NCBI RefSeq assembly: GCF_947381555.1
Contig: NZ_CANCWQ010000001.1
Coordinates: 86,330 to 150,329, forward strand
Direction of reading: 5' to 3'
Source of the DNA: Limosilactobacillus pulli
GTDB lineage: Bacteria > Bacillota > Bacilli > Lactobacillales > Lactobacillaceae
Length of the DNA: 64,000 bases
A program made the translations under genes and the position numbers. The notes beneath the pieces were generated by a model. It was not told the DNA's origin, ran no database searches, and worked only from the letters and a program-made list of their open reading frames with translations. Numbering within the stretch: position 1 is the first letter of the stretch; the number at the start of each line of letters is the position of its first letter. Of the stretch, positions 7,864 to 16,956 are shown one piece after another.

Positions 7864-10296
7864 TTAACGAATCTCAGCATTCAAGACGTCTTGCAGATGC
7901 TTTTCTACTCGAGCAAAGGCATCGTTAACCTGATCTTCAGTCAGCGTCGTGTCGTCAGCCTGATAGGTCAGCGTGTAGGCCAGCGACTTTTTGCCAGCTG
8001 GCAGCTTGGCACCCGTGTAAACGTCAAACAGATGCACGTCCTTGAGGTATTGACCACCCTTTTGATAGATCAGATCAACAACTTCTTCATTGGTTACGTC
8101 CTCATCAACCAACAGGGCAATGTCACGCGTTACGGCTGGGTACTTGCTGATGTGCAGGTACTGTTTTGGCAGTTTTTCAGCCGCCATCAATGCTTCCAGG
8201 TTCAGTTCAAAGACATAGGTAGCTGGAATCTTTAAGTCCTTAGCAAATTGTGGGTGAATCTGACCGACAAAACCAATCAGCTTGTCATTAAGCAGAATAT
8301 TGGCGGTCCGTCCTGGATGCATCTCCTTGCGCGTGCTGTCGGCTACGTATTCGATCGTACCAGCAATTGCCATGTTGTGTAAGTAGCGTTCTACAATTCC
8401 CTTGATCTGGTAGAAGTCAACCGGACGCTTCTCAAGATGCCAGCTGTCAGCCAACAGACTGCCGGCCATGGCCCCAGCAACGTGCTCTTGTTCTTCAGGA
8501 CGCTCACCGCCTTTAGGAATAAAGACGCGACCTTGTTCGTAAAGCGCGATGTCTTCAACCTGGCGAGTCGTATTGTAGGCTACGTCAACCAAAAGACCAC
8601 TAATAATGCTTTCACGAGCCGTCGTGTGATCAGAGCTCATTGGATAGTCCAGCTGCATTGGCGTAACGGCTGGATCAATCGTAAACTGCTGAGCCTGCTT
8701 TTCATTCATCAATGAGTAGCTGATGGCTTGGTTGAGCCCCATGCTTTGCAAAGATTGGCGCGTAGCTTTCAAGAATTTTTGGCGTGGATTTAAGCCACCC
8801 AGTGTCCGCGTCATAGTTGGCAAAGTTGATGGAATGTTTTCATAACCATACAGCCGCGCGATTTCTTCGTTTAAATCGGCTGCAATGCTGATATCCCAGC
8901 GCCGGGCCGGAACATTAACGACCAGTGCATCATCACCTGACTGCGTGTAGGCAAACTTCAAGCGATCAAAGATGTTTTCAATCTGCTCAAGCTTCAGCTC
9001 CGTACCCAAAACGGCGTTGACCTTGTTTACAGACATCGTAATCGGCGTGGATTTAACCAGTTTTTCACTGCCAGTAACGATCCCCTGTTCAACTTCACCG
9101 CCAGCCAATTGCTGAAGCCAGTAAGCTGCTTCGTTCAGTGCCGTTTCCACGGTTTCTGGATTGATGCCTCGTTCAAAACGCATTGAGCTTTCACTGTGCA
9201 GATCCAGTCGGCGAGCCTGCTTGCGCACCATTACTGAATCAAAGATAGCAGCTTCTAAGACTACGTTTTGCGTCTGATCGTTAACTGCCGTGCTCAAGCC
9301 GCCCATCGTTCCGGCCAGGCAGACTGGCTCATCGTTTGAGGTTACCAGGATGTCTTCTTTTTGCAGCGTTTGTTCGGCCTCATCCAGCGTTACAAACTTT
9401 TCGCCTTCATGCGCATGGCGAACGCTCAGCTCATGGGCTGGCAGACGGTCGTAGTCATAGCTGTGCATTGGCTGACCATACTTGAGCAAAATGTAGTTGG
9501 TAACGTCAACGACATTATTAATTGGGCGAATCCCAGCGTTCCATAAACGAATCTGCAGCCACATTGGACTCTCGCACAGCTTAACGTTTTTAATCACCCG
9601 TGCTTTATAGGTTGGTGCAATCTGAGCATCAGGAATCGTGATCTTCAATAGATCGCCAGCCTTTTGCGTGCCGTTTTCTTTAACGTCGTAGGTCTTAAAG
9701 TTGTTTGGCAAGTCATAGATTGCACTTAGATCATTAACGTTGCCGTACATGCTCAGCATATCACCACGGTTAGGCGTCAAGTCGGTATCAATGATCGTAT
9801 CGTCCATTCCTAGGTAGGAAAAGACTGCATCGCCGACCTTGGCATCGTCATTTAAGAACCAGATGCCTTCTTCATAGGCTTTGGGAGCGATTTTGTCGCT
9901 AAAGCCAATTTCTTGCAGTGCACACAGCATCCCGTTTGATTCTTCACCGCGGATCTTGCCACGCTTGATCTTGGTGCCGTCCTTTAACTTGGCACCGGCT
10001 AAGGCAACGATGACCTTCTTGCCCAGCGCCTGGCTGACGTTTGGTGCACCACAGACAATCTGAACCGCGGCACCTTCGCTGATCTTGACTTGGCACAGAT
10101 TCAAGTGATCAGAGTCTGGATGTGGCTTGATTGATTCAACCTGGCCAACGACAATATTGCTCAGCCCATCGCTTGGTGAGTAGACTTCATTGATGTCAAC
10201 CGAGGTCAAGGCCAGTTTTTGTGCCAGCGCATTTGGTTCAATCTTATTTTCTTCAAGAGGCAGATATTCATTTAACCATTGGTATGAAACTTTCAT
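7864..10296 (-). CDS. pheT: phenylalanyl-tRNA synthetase beta subunit
   Basis: The protein is 810 residues, the normal length for bacterial PheT. It forms the alpha2-beta2 enzyme with PheS, charging tRNA-Phe. Domains in order: an EMAP-II-like tRNA-binding domain (about 40-155, HPDSDHLNLCQV and VCGAPNV), the B3/B4 editing region (about 210-400), the B5 domain (about 405-480), a catalytic-like core without catalytic motifs, and a C-terminal anticodon-binding domain (from about 715, KYPAVTRDIALLVDE). It starts 5 bases after the pheS stop, so both come from one T-box-controlled transcript. Confidence 0.97.
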   Translation of the reverse strand: MKVSYQWLNEYLPLEENKIEPNALAQKLALTSVDINEVYSPSDGLSNIVVGQVESIKPHPDSDHLNLCQVKISEGAAVQIVCGAPNVSQALGKKVIVALAGAKLKDGTKIKRGKIRGEESNGMLCALQEIGFSDKIAPKAYEEGIWFLNDDAKVGDAVFSYLGMDDTIIDTDLTPNRGDMLSMYGNVNDLSAIYDLPNNFKTYDVKENGTQKAGDLLKITIPDAQIAPTYKARVIKNVKLCESPMWLQIRLWNAGIRPINNVVDVTNYILLKYGQPMHSYDYDRLPAHELSVRHAHEGEKFVTLDEAEQTLQKEDILVTSNDEPVCLAGTMGGLSTAVNDQTQNVVLEAAIFDSVMVRKQARRLDLHSESSMRFERGINPETVETALNEAAYWLQQLAGGEVEQGIVTGSEKLVKSTPITMSVNKVNAVLGTELKLEQIENIFDRLKFAYTQSGDDALVVNVPARRWDISIAADLNEEIARLYGYENIPSTLPTMTRTLGGLNPRQKFLKATRQSLQSMGLNQAISYSLMNEKQAQQFTIDPAVTPMQLDYPMSSDHTTARESIISGLLVDVAYNTTRQVEDIALYEQGRVFIPKGGERPEEQEHVAGAMAGSLLADSWHLEKRPVDFYQIKGIVERYLHNMAIAGTIEYVADSTRKEMHPGRTANILLNDKLIGFVGQIHPQFAKDLKIPATYVFELNLEALMAAEKLPKQYLHISKYPAVTRDIALLVDEDVTNEEVVDLIYQKGGQYLKDVHLFDVYTGAKLPAGKKSLAYTLTYQADDTTLTEDQVNDAFARVEKHLQDVLNAEIR

Positions 10297-10301
10297 TGAG
10301 A

Positions 10302-11348
10302 TTATCCTTTCTGATCAAATTGAGTCAAGAAGCGCATGTCGTTTTGGTAGAAGTCACGAATGTCTTCAACGCCGTATTTAATCATGGCGAAACGATCTGG
10401 TCCTAGACCAAAGGCAAAACCGCCATATACATCGGGATCAACGCCTGACATCTTCAAGACGTTTGGATGAACCATACCGGCACCCAGCACCTCAATCCAG
10501 CCATTGCCCTTGCAGATGCCGCATCCTTTACCCAGACAGTTGAAACAAGTAACGTCAGCTTCAACGCTTGGTTCGGTAAATGGGAAGTAGCTTGGCCGCA
10601 AGCGAACCTTCAATTGATCACCAAACAGATTTTGGGCAACGACTTCCAGCGTCCCTTTCAAATCAGCCATCGTTACATGCTCACCGACAACCAGTCCTTC
10701 AACTTGATGGAACTGATGACTGTGCGTGGCATCATCAGTATCGCGCCGGTAAACCTTACCTGGTGAGATCATCTTCAAAGGACCCTTGGAAAAGTCGTGC
10801 GTCTCCATCATACGGGCCTGCATTGGCGAAGTCTGGGTCCGCATCAGAACAGATGGCGTGATGTAGAAAGTATCCTGCATGTCACGAGCTGGGTGATCTT
10901 TTGGTAGATTCAGCTTTTCAAAGTTGTATTCTTCTTGTTCAACCTCATCACCGACTGCCACTTCATAGCCCATCCCAATAAACAGATCTACCAGTTGGTC
11001 AATAATCTGCTGAATCACGTGTGGCTGCCCTTGAGCAACCGGCGTCCCTGGCAGGGTAACATCGATTGATTCGCTTTGCAGCTTGGCATCCATTACGGCC
11101 TGTTCCAGACTGGCTTTTTTATCTTCCAAGGCTCGTTGCAATTCATCACGAACCTCATTGGCAAACTTGCCGACTTTGGGCCGTTCTTCAGCCGTCAGAT
11201 CACGCATGCCGCGCAAGACGTTGGTGATTGGACCTTTCTTACCCAGCAATTTTACGCGAATATCATTAACGTTCTTTAAGTCCTCACTGTTTTCAATTTC
11301 ATTGAGCCCTTGTTGACGCAATTCTTCAAGTTTTTCTCTTAAACCCAT
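10302..11348 (-). CDS. pheS: phenylalanyl-tRNA synthetase alpha subunit
   Basis: A class II synthetase subunit of 348 residues that activates phenylalanine and transfers it to tRNA-Phe. An N-terminal coiled coil (about 1-90) is followed by the catalytic core. Motif 2 is visible as YRRDTDDATHSHQFHQVEG, and motif 3 as the GFAFGLGPDRFAM segment near the C-terminus. The reading frame could extend 25 codons upstream, but that stretch is the T-box terminator region. AAGGAGG precedes tandem ATG codons, and the second (11348, MGLREKL) has the better spacing. Confidence 0.97.
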   Translation of the reverse strand: MGLREKLEELRQQGLNEIENSEDLKNVNDIRVKLLGKKGPITNVLRGMRDLTAEERPKVGKFANEVRDELQRALEDKKASLEQAVMDAKLQSESIDVTLPGTPVAQGQPHVIQQIIDQLVDLFIGMGYEVAVGDEVEQEEYNFEKLNLPKDHPARDMQDTFYITPSVLMRTQTSPMQARMMETHDFSKGPLKMISPGKVYRRDTDDATHSHQFHQVEGLVVGEHVTMADLKGTLEVVAQNLFGDQLKVRLRPSYFPFTEPSVEADVTCFNCLGKGCGICKGNGWIEVLGAGMVHPNVLKMSGVDPDVYGGFAFGLGPDRFAMIKYGVEDIRDFYQNDMRFLTQFDQKG

Positions 11349-11364
11349 CATTTTCCTCCTTAGC

Positions 11365-11607
11365 GTGGCCACAAAAAAACTCGCCCCTCGACGAATCGAG
11401 GGACGAGTTGTTCGCGGTACCACCCTGGTTTATGACAATGTCATACGCTCAAATGACTGATAACGGTTGTCAACCGGGATACAAGGTACCGACTCCGGAA
11501 GTGAAATTCACTAATGCCAGCAGAAATGACTTGCAGTCGATGATCATTTCTCCCTAAGTGCCGCCTAATCAGCTACTAATTTCCATCACAGTCGCTTTAA
11601 TAAATAT
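11365..11607 (-). promoter_or_regulatory. T-box riboswitch (tRNA-Phe) upstream of pheST
   Basis: The minus-strand leader carries the invariant T-box sequence GGGTGGTACCGCG (near 11414-11426). This is followed by a strong terminator hairpin with arms AACTCGTCCCTCGA and TCGAGGGGCGAGTT plus a T-run (about 11373-11411). A helix GAAATGA/TCATTTC and a GAAUUUCAC segment lie upstream; the triplet after GAA reads as Phe (UUU, or UUC one base on), which fits a Phe specifier. Uncharged tRNA-Phe should disrupt the terminator and switch on pheST. Confidence 0.9.
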
Positions 11608-11613
11608 AAGGCT

Positions 11614-11642
11614 ATTTTAGGCAATCATGACGGCATGGTCAA
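11614..11642 (-). promoter_or_regulatory. pheST promoter
   Basis: TTGACC (11637-11642), a 17-base spacer and TAAAAT (11614-11619) on the minus strand, just before the T-box leader and just after the stop of the HxlR gene. Confidence 0.7.
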
Positions 11643-11651
11643 GTCCTAATT

Positions 11652-11990
11652 TTAATTGCGCCCGCACCAGCGATCACTCCACTGATGCACGGCGTCCATA
11701 ACTGGAGCCAGCTCACGTCCGCGCTCAGTCAATGAATAGTCAACGCGACTTTCGCCTGGATAGGTATTGCGTGAAACAATCCCATCTTCTTCCAGTTCCT
11801 TTAAACGCTCGCAAAGCACCCGATCACTACACTTTTCGACATGAGCCGCCAGATCCTTGAACCGCTGCGTATGCTCATGCAGCAGTACCTCAATGATCAG
11901 CCCATTCCATTTCTTGCCCAACATGGCAAACGTTTCGGTAAACTTTGGACACAGCGTAAAATCATCCTGCTTGGCTTTTACTTGATCCAT
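11652..11990 (-). CDS. HxlR family winged-helix transcriptional regulator
   Basis: A 112-residue single-domain regulator. The pattern CPKFTETFAMLGKKWN followed by FKDLAAHVEKCSDRVLCERLKELEEDGIV and a wing (YPGESRVDYSLTERGREL) is that of HxlR/MarR-like activators and repressors that sense redox or electrophile stress. Cys14 sits where HypR/QorR-type members carry a sensing cysteine; a second cysteine (in VEKCSD) and one near the C-terminus are also present. The ATG at 11990 follows GGGGAG; an upstream in-frame TTG is less likely. The neighbouring HD-domain gene starts 20 bases away on the same strand and is probably co-transcribed. The target is unknown. Confidence 0.85.
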   Translation of the reverse strand: MDQVKAKQDDFTLCPKFTETFAMLGKKWNGLIIEVLLHEHTQRFKDLAAHVEKCSDRVLCERLKELEEDGIVSRNTYPGESRVDYSLTERGRELAPVMDAVHQWSDRWCGRN

Positions 11991-12010
11991 CAAATCTCCC
12001 CTTCCTCAAA

Positions 12011-12541
12011 TTAGACTTTTTTCCTGGTTTTGGAAGGAATGGCATGCCAATTCATCACGATTTCTTTTTGCTGCTCCAGTTTTTTGCGCAATGGGCCGAA
12101 GAATTCATGCTCGGCCTCGTAGTTGTCGACCATTGACACGATCAGACTCTCCATATAACGCGGCACGGCCATCGTAGCACCAAACATATGCTTTAAGATA
12201 ATGTCACGTTCTTTTTTGTTCAGGTGCGTGATCTTTTCGGCATTCCGCAGTGCAACGCGAGGGTGAATAAAGGCATGCGATCCCAGATTGAATTTGGTAG
12301 TTCGCCAGTCATAGTAGAACAGATCGTGCAAGAGTCCAGCGCGAGCAGTGCTCTTGTAGTCCAGATGCATTTTCTTTGCCAGCTTGTAGCTGTCAAATGA
12401 AACGGCAATCGAATGCTGCAGACGGTTGGAATGATGATGCTGTTTATAGTGCGCAAGCCTTTTGACGGCCGGCTGTTCCAGCAGATCCTTAACCAGTGAA
12501 ACATACTCAGGGTCTTGACGCCATTCGTTCTCGGTTTTCAT
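12011..12541 (-). CDS. HD domain protein, putative phosphohydrolase
   Basis: A 176-residue HD-superfamily protein. His43 in LQHSIAVSFDS and the paired His72-Asp73 in GLLHDLFYYDW form the metal site, with more acidic/His positions further on (SHAFIHPR, ILKHMFG, VDNYEAEHEFFG). This composition is like the small metal-dependent phosphohydrolases found alone in lactobacilli, for which no substrate is known to me. It precedes the HxlR gene in the same direction with a 20-base gap, so a regulator-enzyme pair responding to one signal is possible. GGAAGGGG before the ATG supports the start. Confidence 0.8.
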   Translation of the reverse strand: MKTENEWRQDPEYVSLVKDLLEQPAVKRLAHYKQHHHSNRLQHSIAVSFDSYKLAKKMHLDYKSTARAGLLHDLFYYDWRTTKFNLGSHAFIHPRVALRNAEKITHLNKKERDIILKHMFGATMAVPRYMESLIVSMVDNYEAEHEFFGPLRKKLEQQKEIVMNWHAIPSKTRKKV

Positions 12542-12669
12542 AGTAACTGGCCCCTTCCTTTATTTGTCAATATCATACACGATTCGCCATCAAAAATAAA
12601 TTAATACGTTCTTATAAAATGTAAGTATTAATAGTAAGCAATCTGCTGAGACTGACGATAACTGAGGAT

Positions 12670-13443
12670 CTAGTCCTGGGCATTCAGCTGAAACATCAAG
12701 ATGCCAGCTGAAACCGCCACGTTAAGCGACTCGGCTTGACCACGCATCGGAATATACAGATTATCCGTAGTCTGGCTCAAAAGTCGATCGCTCATCCCCT
12801 GGCCCTCGTTGCCCATGATCAGAGCAAAGTCATTTCCAGGGTGAACACTGCGGAAATTTTTGGCCGACGGGTTGAGCTGCGTGCCATAAACCGGTGCCTG
12901 CTGATGCTTGAAATCATCGATCCACTTGCTAAGGTCGCCTTCAAACAGCTGCAAATGAAACTGACTGCCCTGCATAGAGCGTACGACCTTAGGACTGCAT
13001 AAGTCGGCAGTACCATCACCGGCAACCACACCTGCAAAGCCTGCTGCATCGGCCGTTCTGACCATCGTACCCACGTTGCCCGGATCCTGCACTCGATCCA
13101 ACAGCAGCCAGGCTCCATGAAGCGGCAGTTTAGGCATACGCTTGAGATCTGGCATGTCAACAATGGCGGCGATTCCTTGCGGCGTGATCGTTTCTGTAAT
13201 ATGACGCATGATCTCAGGCGTGACCTGATAGACCGCCTCGACTCGTGATACAATATCACTGTGTTCGGCCAGTGCATCGCTGGTGCCGATCAGTTCATGA
13301 ATCGTCAAGCCGCTTTGAATGGCTTCTTGAACCAGATGCCAGCCATCCAGCATGTATTGACCAGTTTGGCGGCGATACTTGCGGGTCTGTAGTTTTTTCC
13401 AGTTCTTGACGCGTTGGTTGTGAATTGAAGTTAGTTCTTCCAT
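12670..13443 (-). CDS. TrmH/SpoU family RNA 2'-O-methyltransferase
   Basis: A 257-residue SPOUT methyltransferase. The N-terminal substrate-binding domain (about 1-95) precedes the catalytic trefoil-knot domain with the three family motifs: LLLDRVQDPGNVGTMVRTADA, then LIMGNEGQGMS, then IPMRGQAESLNVAVSAGI. Such proteins methylate a ribose in 23S rRNA or tRNA using SAM. The Bacillus homologue at this place near pheST is YsgA, whose exact target I cannot assign. A GTG 15 bases upstream could extend it by five residues, but GAGGTG then overlaps that start, so the ATG at 13443 is chosen. Confidence 0.9.
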   Translation of the reverse strand: MEELTSIHNQRVKNWKKLQTRKYRRQTGQYMLDGWHLVQEAIQSGLTIHELIGTSDALAEHSDIVSRVEAVYQVTPEIMRHITETITPQGIAAIVDMPDLKRMPKLPLHGAWLLLDRVQDPGNVGTMVRTADAAGFAGVVAGDGTADLCSPKVVRSMQGSQFHLQLFEGDLSKWIDDFKHQQAPVYGTQLNPSAKNFRSVHPGNDFALIMGNEGQGMSDRLLSQTTDNLYIPMRGQAESLNVAVSAGILMFQLNAQD

Positions 13444-13537
13444 AGTCTGATTTTTCACCTCAGTTTATCGTTAACTTAATTATACCATTATCCTAATGAT
13501 CCTTGATAATCGTCAACCGCTTATGGGAGAGGTTTTT

Positions 13538-13810
13538 ATGCTTAATTATCATATTGTCGTCACTGGCAGAGTCCAGGGCGTCGGTTTCCGCTGGTCAACT
13601 CATGAACTGGCGTTACAGCATGGTCTGGTCGGTCAAGTCAAAAATGAATGGGACGGCAGCGTTACGATCGACGTCCAAGGTCCAGCTGCAGCAGTCAAAA
13701 TGTTTGTCAAAGAAGTTCAAGCTGGTCCCAATCCATATGCCAAAGTCGCCGGCATGCAGATTGAGCCACGTGCTATCAGAAACGACTGGCAAGACTTTAA
13801 AATGCGGTGA
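13538..13810 (+). CDS. acyP: acylphosphatase
   Basis: A 90-residue single-domain enzyme hydrolysing carboxyl-phosphate bonds. The signature VTGRVQGVGFRW holds the phosphate-binding loop and the catalytic arginine (Arg18, in GFR). The family's catalytic asparagine is in VGQVKNEWDGSV. The start at 13538 has GGGAGAGG before it; the longer frame from 13496 lacks a site. It is divergent from the RNA methyltransferase gene and lies 89 bases before yidC, an order common in lactobacilli. Confidence 0.95.
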   Translation: MLNYHIVVTGRVQGVGFRWSTHELALQHGLVGQVKNEWDGSVTIDVQGPAAAVKMFVKEVQAGPNPYAKVAGMQIEPRAIRNDWQDFKMR

Positions 13811-13899
13811 TCTTGTTGAAGTTGCTAGATTTTAAGCCCTTTTTAAGGTAAGATACAAAATGTTAAATTTATTGAAGTCAAAGGAATGAGCTATTTAAA

Positions 13900-14850
13900 A
13901 TGAAGAAAAAACGCCTCACCGTGGCCATGCTTTTAGGCACCATGCTGCTGATCTTAAGCGGCTGCGTACGTACCGACAAGCATGGACATCCAATCGGCTG
14001 GGTCTACAATTACATGGCTAAACCCATGCAGCATCTGATGACTTGGCTGGCTCAGCACATGGGAAACAACTATGGCTGGGCAATCGTCGTGATTGTTGTG
14101 ATCGTCCGCTTGATTCTTTTACCGGTTATGATGAGCCAAATGAAAAAGTCAACGCTGATGCAGGAAAAAATGGCAATGGTGCAGCCGCAGCTGCGTGAGC
14201 TGCAGCAACGGCAAAAAGACGCCAAGACGCCACAGGAACAAGCCGCGGTCAGCCAACAGATGATGCAGCTCTATCGTGACAACAACATCTCAATGACTGG
14301 CGGAATCGGCTGCCTGCCATTGCTGATCCAGCTACCGATCTTTGCTGCCCTGTACGCAGCCATCCGCTACTCGCCAGATCTTTACCATGCTACGTTCATG
14401 GGAATGCCTTTAGGGAAACCAAGTGCAATTTTGGCAATTCTGGCATTTTTGGCCTACATGGTCCAAGGTTGGCTTTCCATGATCGGTGTCCCTAAAGAAC
14501 AGCGCAAGCAGATGGGCGCCGCGATGCTGATGAGCCCGATCATGATTCTGTTTATTGCCTGGTCTTCTTCTGCCGGCCTAGGATTGTATTTTGTGGTCAG
14601 CGCCCTGTTTGCCATCCTACAGACCTGGCTGGTAAACACCTGGCGACCAAAGCTGCGGGAAAACATCAAACAAGAAATGAAGGATCATCCAGTTAAGCTG
14701 CCCGACCCGATTCCTGCTCAGCCAACTGCCGCCAAGCCGACGACTGATACGATTGAACAGCTCAAAAAGGCACCAGCCAAATCCAAGCCTGCTGCCAATA
14801 AGAGTCAACGGCGCAATGCCGGCAAACAGCATCACCATTCATCCAAATAA
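13900..14850 (+). CDS. yidC: membrane protein insertase YidC (lipoprotein type)
   Basis: A 316-residue YidC/OxaA/SpoIIIJ homologue. A lipoprotein signal peptide ends in the lipobox LSGC (Cys22). Five core membrane segments follow, with the conserved hydrophilic groove arginine probably in the WAIVVIVVIVRLILLP segment. The soluble hairpin is MKKSTLMQEKMAMVQPQLRELQQRQKD. The C-terminal tail from about residue 260 is strongly basic (KSQRRNAGKQHHHSSK), a feature of YidC2-type proteins that helps ribosome contact. It inserts membrane proteins alone or with SecYEG. Gram-positive lactobacilli often carry two copies; the other is not in this window. Confidence 0.96.
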   Translation: MKKKRLTVAMLLGTMLLILSGCVRTDKHGHPIGWVYNYMAKPMQHLMTWLAQHMGNNYGWAIVVIVVIVRLILLPVMMSQMKKSTLMQEKMAMVQPQLRELQQRQKDAKTPQEQAAVSQQMMQLYRDNNISMTGGIGCLPLLIQLPIFAALYAAIRYSPDLYHATFMGMPLGKPSAILAILAFLAYMVQGWLSMIGVPKEQRKQMGAAMLMSPIMILFIAWSSSAGLGLYFVVSALFAILQTWLVNTWRPKLRENIKQEMKDHPVKLPDPIPAQPTAAKPTTDTIEQLKKAPAKSKPAANKSQRRNAGKQHHHSSK

Positions 14851-14916
14851 CTAAGCAAAGCATCGCGGTCAATTCACGACTCGATGCTTTTTGTAAACAC
14901 AGAAAGGAAGCAAATC

Positions 14917-15327
14917 ATGATCAAGCCAATTTGTCGCAACCTGCAGATTTTGTCACAAAAAGCTCGTCCTGCTGGCAAACAGGATATTCCTTTGGCCAAG
15001 GATCTTTTGGAGACGCTGGCAGCCCATTCGGCTGATTGCGTAGGCATGGCCGCCAATATGATCGGCGCCCCCGTAAACATTATTGCCGTCTCATTAGGAC
15101 CAGTCAGTGTCGCCATGCTCAATCCTCGTTTAATTGCCAAAAAGACTCCTTACCAAACCAAAGAGGGCTGCTTAAGTCTTGTTGGCCAGCGACCAGCGAC
15201 TCGCTACCAACAGATCGTCGTTGAGTATCAAGACCTCAATTGGCAGCCTCAGTCGCTTTCTTTGACTGGCTTTGCTGCCGAGACCGTTCAACACGAGATT
15301 GACCACTGCAATGGCATCATCATCTAA
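14917..15327 (+). CDS. peptide deformylase-like protein
   Basis: A 136-residue member of the short peptide deformylase group. Motif 2 EGCLS (83-87) and motif 3 HEIDH (126-130) are intact, so the Cys-His-His metal site and catalytic Glu are kept. Motif 1, normally GxGLAAxQ, reads VGMAANMIG (42-50): the oxyanion-stabilising Gln is replaced by Met. I recall the same motif in short streptococcal homologues, so this looks like a conserved subfamily trait and not a local mutation. Deformylation of nascent proteins is the family function, but with this change the true substrate is uncertain. ATG at 14917 follows GAAAGGAAG. Confidence 0.85.
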   Translation: MIKPICRNLQILSQKARPAGKQDIPLAKDLLETLAAHSADCVGMAANMIGAPVNIIAVSLGPVSVAMLNPRLIAKKTPYQTKEGCLSLVGQRPATRYQQIVVEYQDLNWQPQSLSLTGFAAETVQHEIDHCNGIII

Positions 15328-15352
15328 TGCGTTCAGTTTGCAGCTAATTAAG

Positions 15353-15399
15353 GACCGATTCAGCTCATTGATTCTGTATGAGACGAATCGGTCTTTTTC
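15353..15399 (+). terminator. terminator after the deformylase-like gene
   Basis: GACCGATTC and GAATCGGTC arms surround a partly paired 22-base loop and are followed by TTTTTC. Confidence 0.8.
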
Positions 15400-15422
15400 T
15401 TTTCGAGCAATTGACGTTGCCT

Positions 15423-15451
15423 GTTACAGCAGCAGATTTTTAGCCTATAAT
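15423..15451 (+). promoter_or_regulatory. MATE gene promoter
   Basis: GTTACA (15423-15428), 17 bases, then a perfect TATAAT (15446-15451), about 45 bases before the start of the MATE gene and after a terminator. Confidence 0.55.
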
Positions 15452-15495
15452 TAAATCAATTCCAGTAAGTATTTTCAAAATAAGGGGTGGTGAGA

Positions 15496-16848
15496 TTGAA
15501 ACATCATGACTCAATCATCAGCGAGTTAAACAATTATATCGTCCGTAACGTTACGGCTTCCGTCGGGCTTTCAATCTATATTCTGATTGACACGCTGTTT
15601 ATCTCAATGGCAGCCGGTGCAATGGGCTTGACCGTTTTAAACCTGGCTTTGCCAATCTACAGTTTGTTCAGCTGTACAGGACTGCTTTTGGGCGTTGGTG
15701 GCGCAGCCTATTTTTCCTTAAACAAGGTTGATCATCCCGAACGCGTCAAAACCCTTTACAGCGAACTGGTTATCTTTGCCGTTTTACTGGGAACCGCCAT
15801 TATTATCCTAATCAATCTATTCACCAGATCACTGGCAACGATTCTGGGGGCAAACAGTCAGACCATGGACATGGCAATCAAGTACCTGCGCTTGATGTCG
15901 ATTGACGCACCCGTTACCATGGCCAACTACATTACCGTTAATTTCGTGCGCAACGACAACCATCCTGGTCTGACCATGCGTGCGGCTTTGATTGAAAGCT
16001 TTGTCGTTATCATCTTTGACTGGTTCTTTATCTTTGGTCTGCATCTGCAAATCGAAGGGGCCGCTTTGGCAGCAGTCGTCTCACCAGCCACCAGTCTGAT
16101 CGTATTGTCATTTCATAAGCGCTTTCCCTATCGCCAGTTGGAATGGCATTGGGTCTGGCCACGGTTTAAGACCCTTAAAACGGCGGCCACGCTTGGGGTA
16201 TCAGCTTGTCTCAATGAGCTGAGTACCGGGGTTTCAATCTATGTTTTTAACATGGTACTCTTAAAGCTCAGCGGCAACTATGCCGTGGCAGCCTATGGCG
16301 TAATCTCAAACATTGCCATTGTGACTGTTGCGATTGCCAATGGAGTTGCTTTAGGCGTTCAGCCACTAGCCAGTCGTGAATATGGTACACGGCATTTTCG
16401 CAACGTGCGGCTGGCACTTCGGCATGGTCTAAAGATTACGGCAGCAATTGCGGTATTGGCATTTATCGTCTTGGTTGCATTTCGTCATCCAATCATCACC
16501 CTGTTTAACAACGACCATTCGCTGCAGTTAACCCATTACGCCATGGCCGGAATGCCAATCTACTTTACCAGCACGCTGTTTTCGGCAGTCAATCTGCTGA
16601 TAATCATCTTTTTGACCGCCATCAACTGTGCTACGCTTTCGTTTTCAATGTCGTTTCTACGTGGCTATCTCATCTTATTGCCAGCAATCATTTTGATGGG
16701 CTGGCTGTTTGGTATCAATGGGGTCTGGGCGGCCGTACCGGTTACCGAGCTTTTAATCACCATCATTGGCTTCTTTTTAGTCCATCAACAGGATCACCGT
16801 CTCAAGCTCATGGAAGATGCCCGGCGAAAAGCCGAACTGGCCAAATAA
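15496..16848 (+). CDS. MATE family multidrug efflux transporter
   Basis: A 450-residue, twelve-helix transporter in two six-helix halves, the usual size for MATE proteins. It should export cationic compounds or metabolites using a Na+ or H+ gradient; the substrate is unknown. N-terminal motifs such as AAGAMGLTVLNLALPIYSLF and GVGGAAYFSLN match the family's first half. The start is probably a TTG at 15496 behind AGGGGTGG; two in-frame GTG codons at 15487 and 15490 lie inside that ribosome site. The gene stands alone between a terminator and the IS30 element, whose left end lies 27 bases after its stop. The protein looks full length, so the insertion did not cut it. Confidence 0.88.
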   Translation: MKHHDSIISELNNYIVRNVTASVGLSIYILIDTLFISMAAGAMGLTVLNLALPIYSLFSCTGLLLGVGGAAYFSLNKVDHPERVKTLYSELVIFAVLLGTAIIILINLFTRSLATILGANSQTMDMAIKYLRLMSIDAPVTMANYITVNFVRNDNHPGLTMRAALIESFVVIIFDWFFIFGLHLQIEGAALAAVVSPATSLIVLSFHKRFPYRQLEWHWVWPRFKTLKTAATLGVSACLNELSTGVSIYVFNMVLLKLSGNYAVAAYGVISNIAIVTVAIANGVALGVQPLASREYGTRHFRNVRLALRHGLKITAAIAVLAFIVLVAFRHPIITLFNNDHSLQLTHYAMAGMPIYFTSTLFSAVNLLIIIFLTAINCATLSFSMSFLRGYLILLPAIILMGWLFGINGVWAAVPVTELLITIIGFFLVHQQDHRLKLMEDARRKAELAK

Positions 16849-16874
16849 GTCATGGTTGATTACGCATCGCCGTT

Positions 16875-16895
16875 TGTAAAATTAAGTTAGAAAAA
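16875..16895 (+). repeat. IS30 left inverted repeat
   Basis: A 21-base end pairing imperfectly with 17917-17937; the inner part TTAGAAAAA is identical in both ends. Confidence 0.7.
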
Positions 16896-16956
16896 TAAAA
16901 AGCCATTTGTGATAGACTTTTGAATAACCACAAACAAAAGTAAAGGAACATCACAA

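Noticed and set aside
12819..13277. 152-codon open frame within the RNA methyltransferase gene on the same strand, other frame
   Set aside because: It is Arg/Ser/Cys-rich, has no ribosome site, and the other frame encodes all SPOUT motifs.
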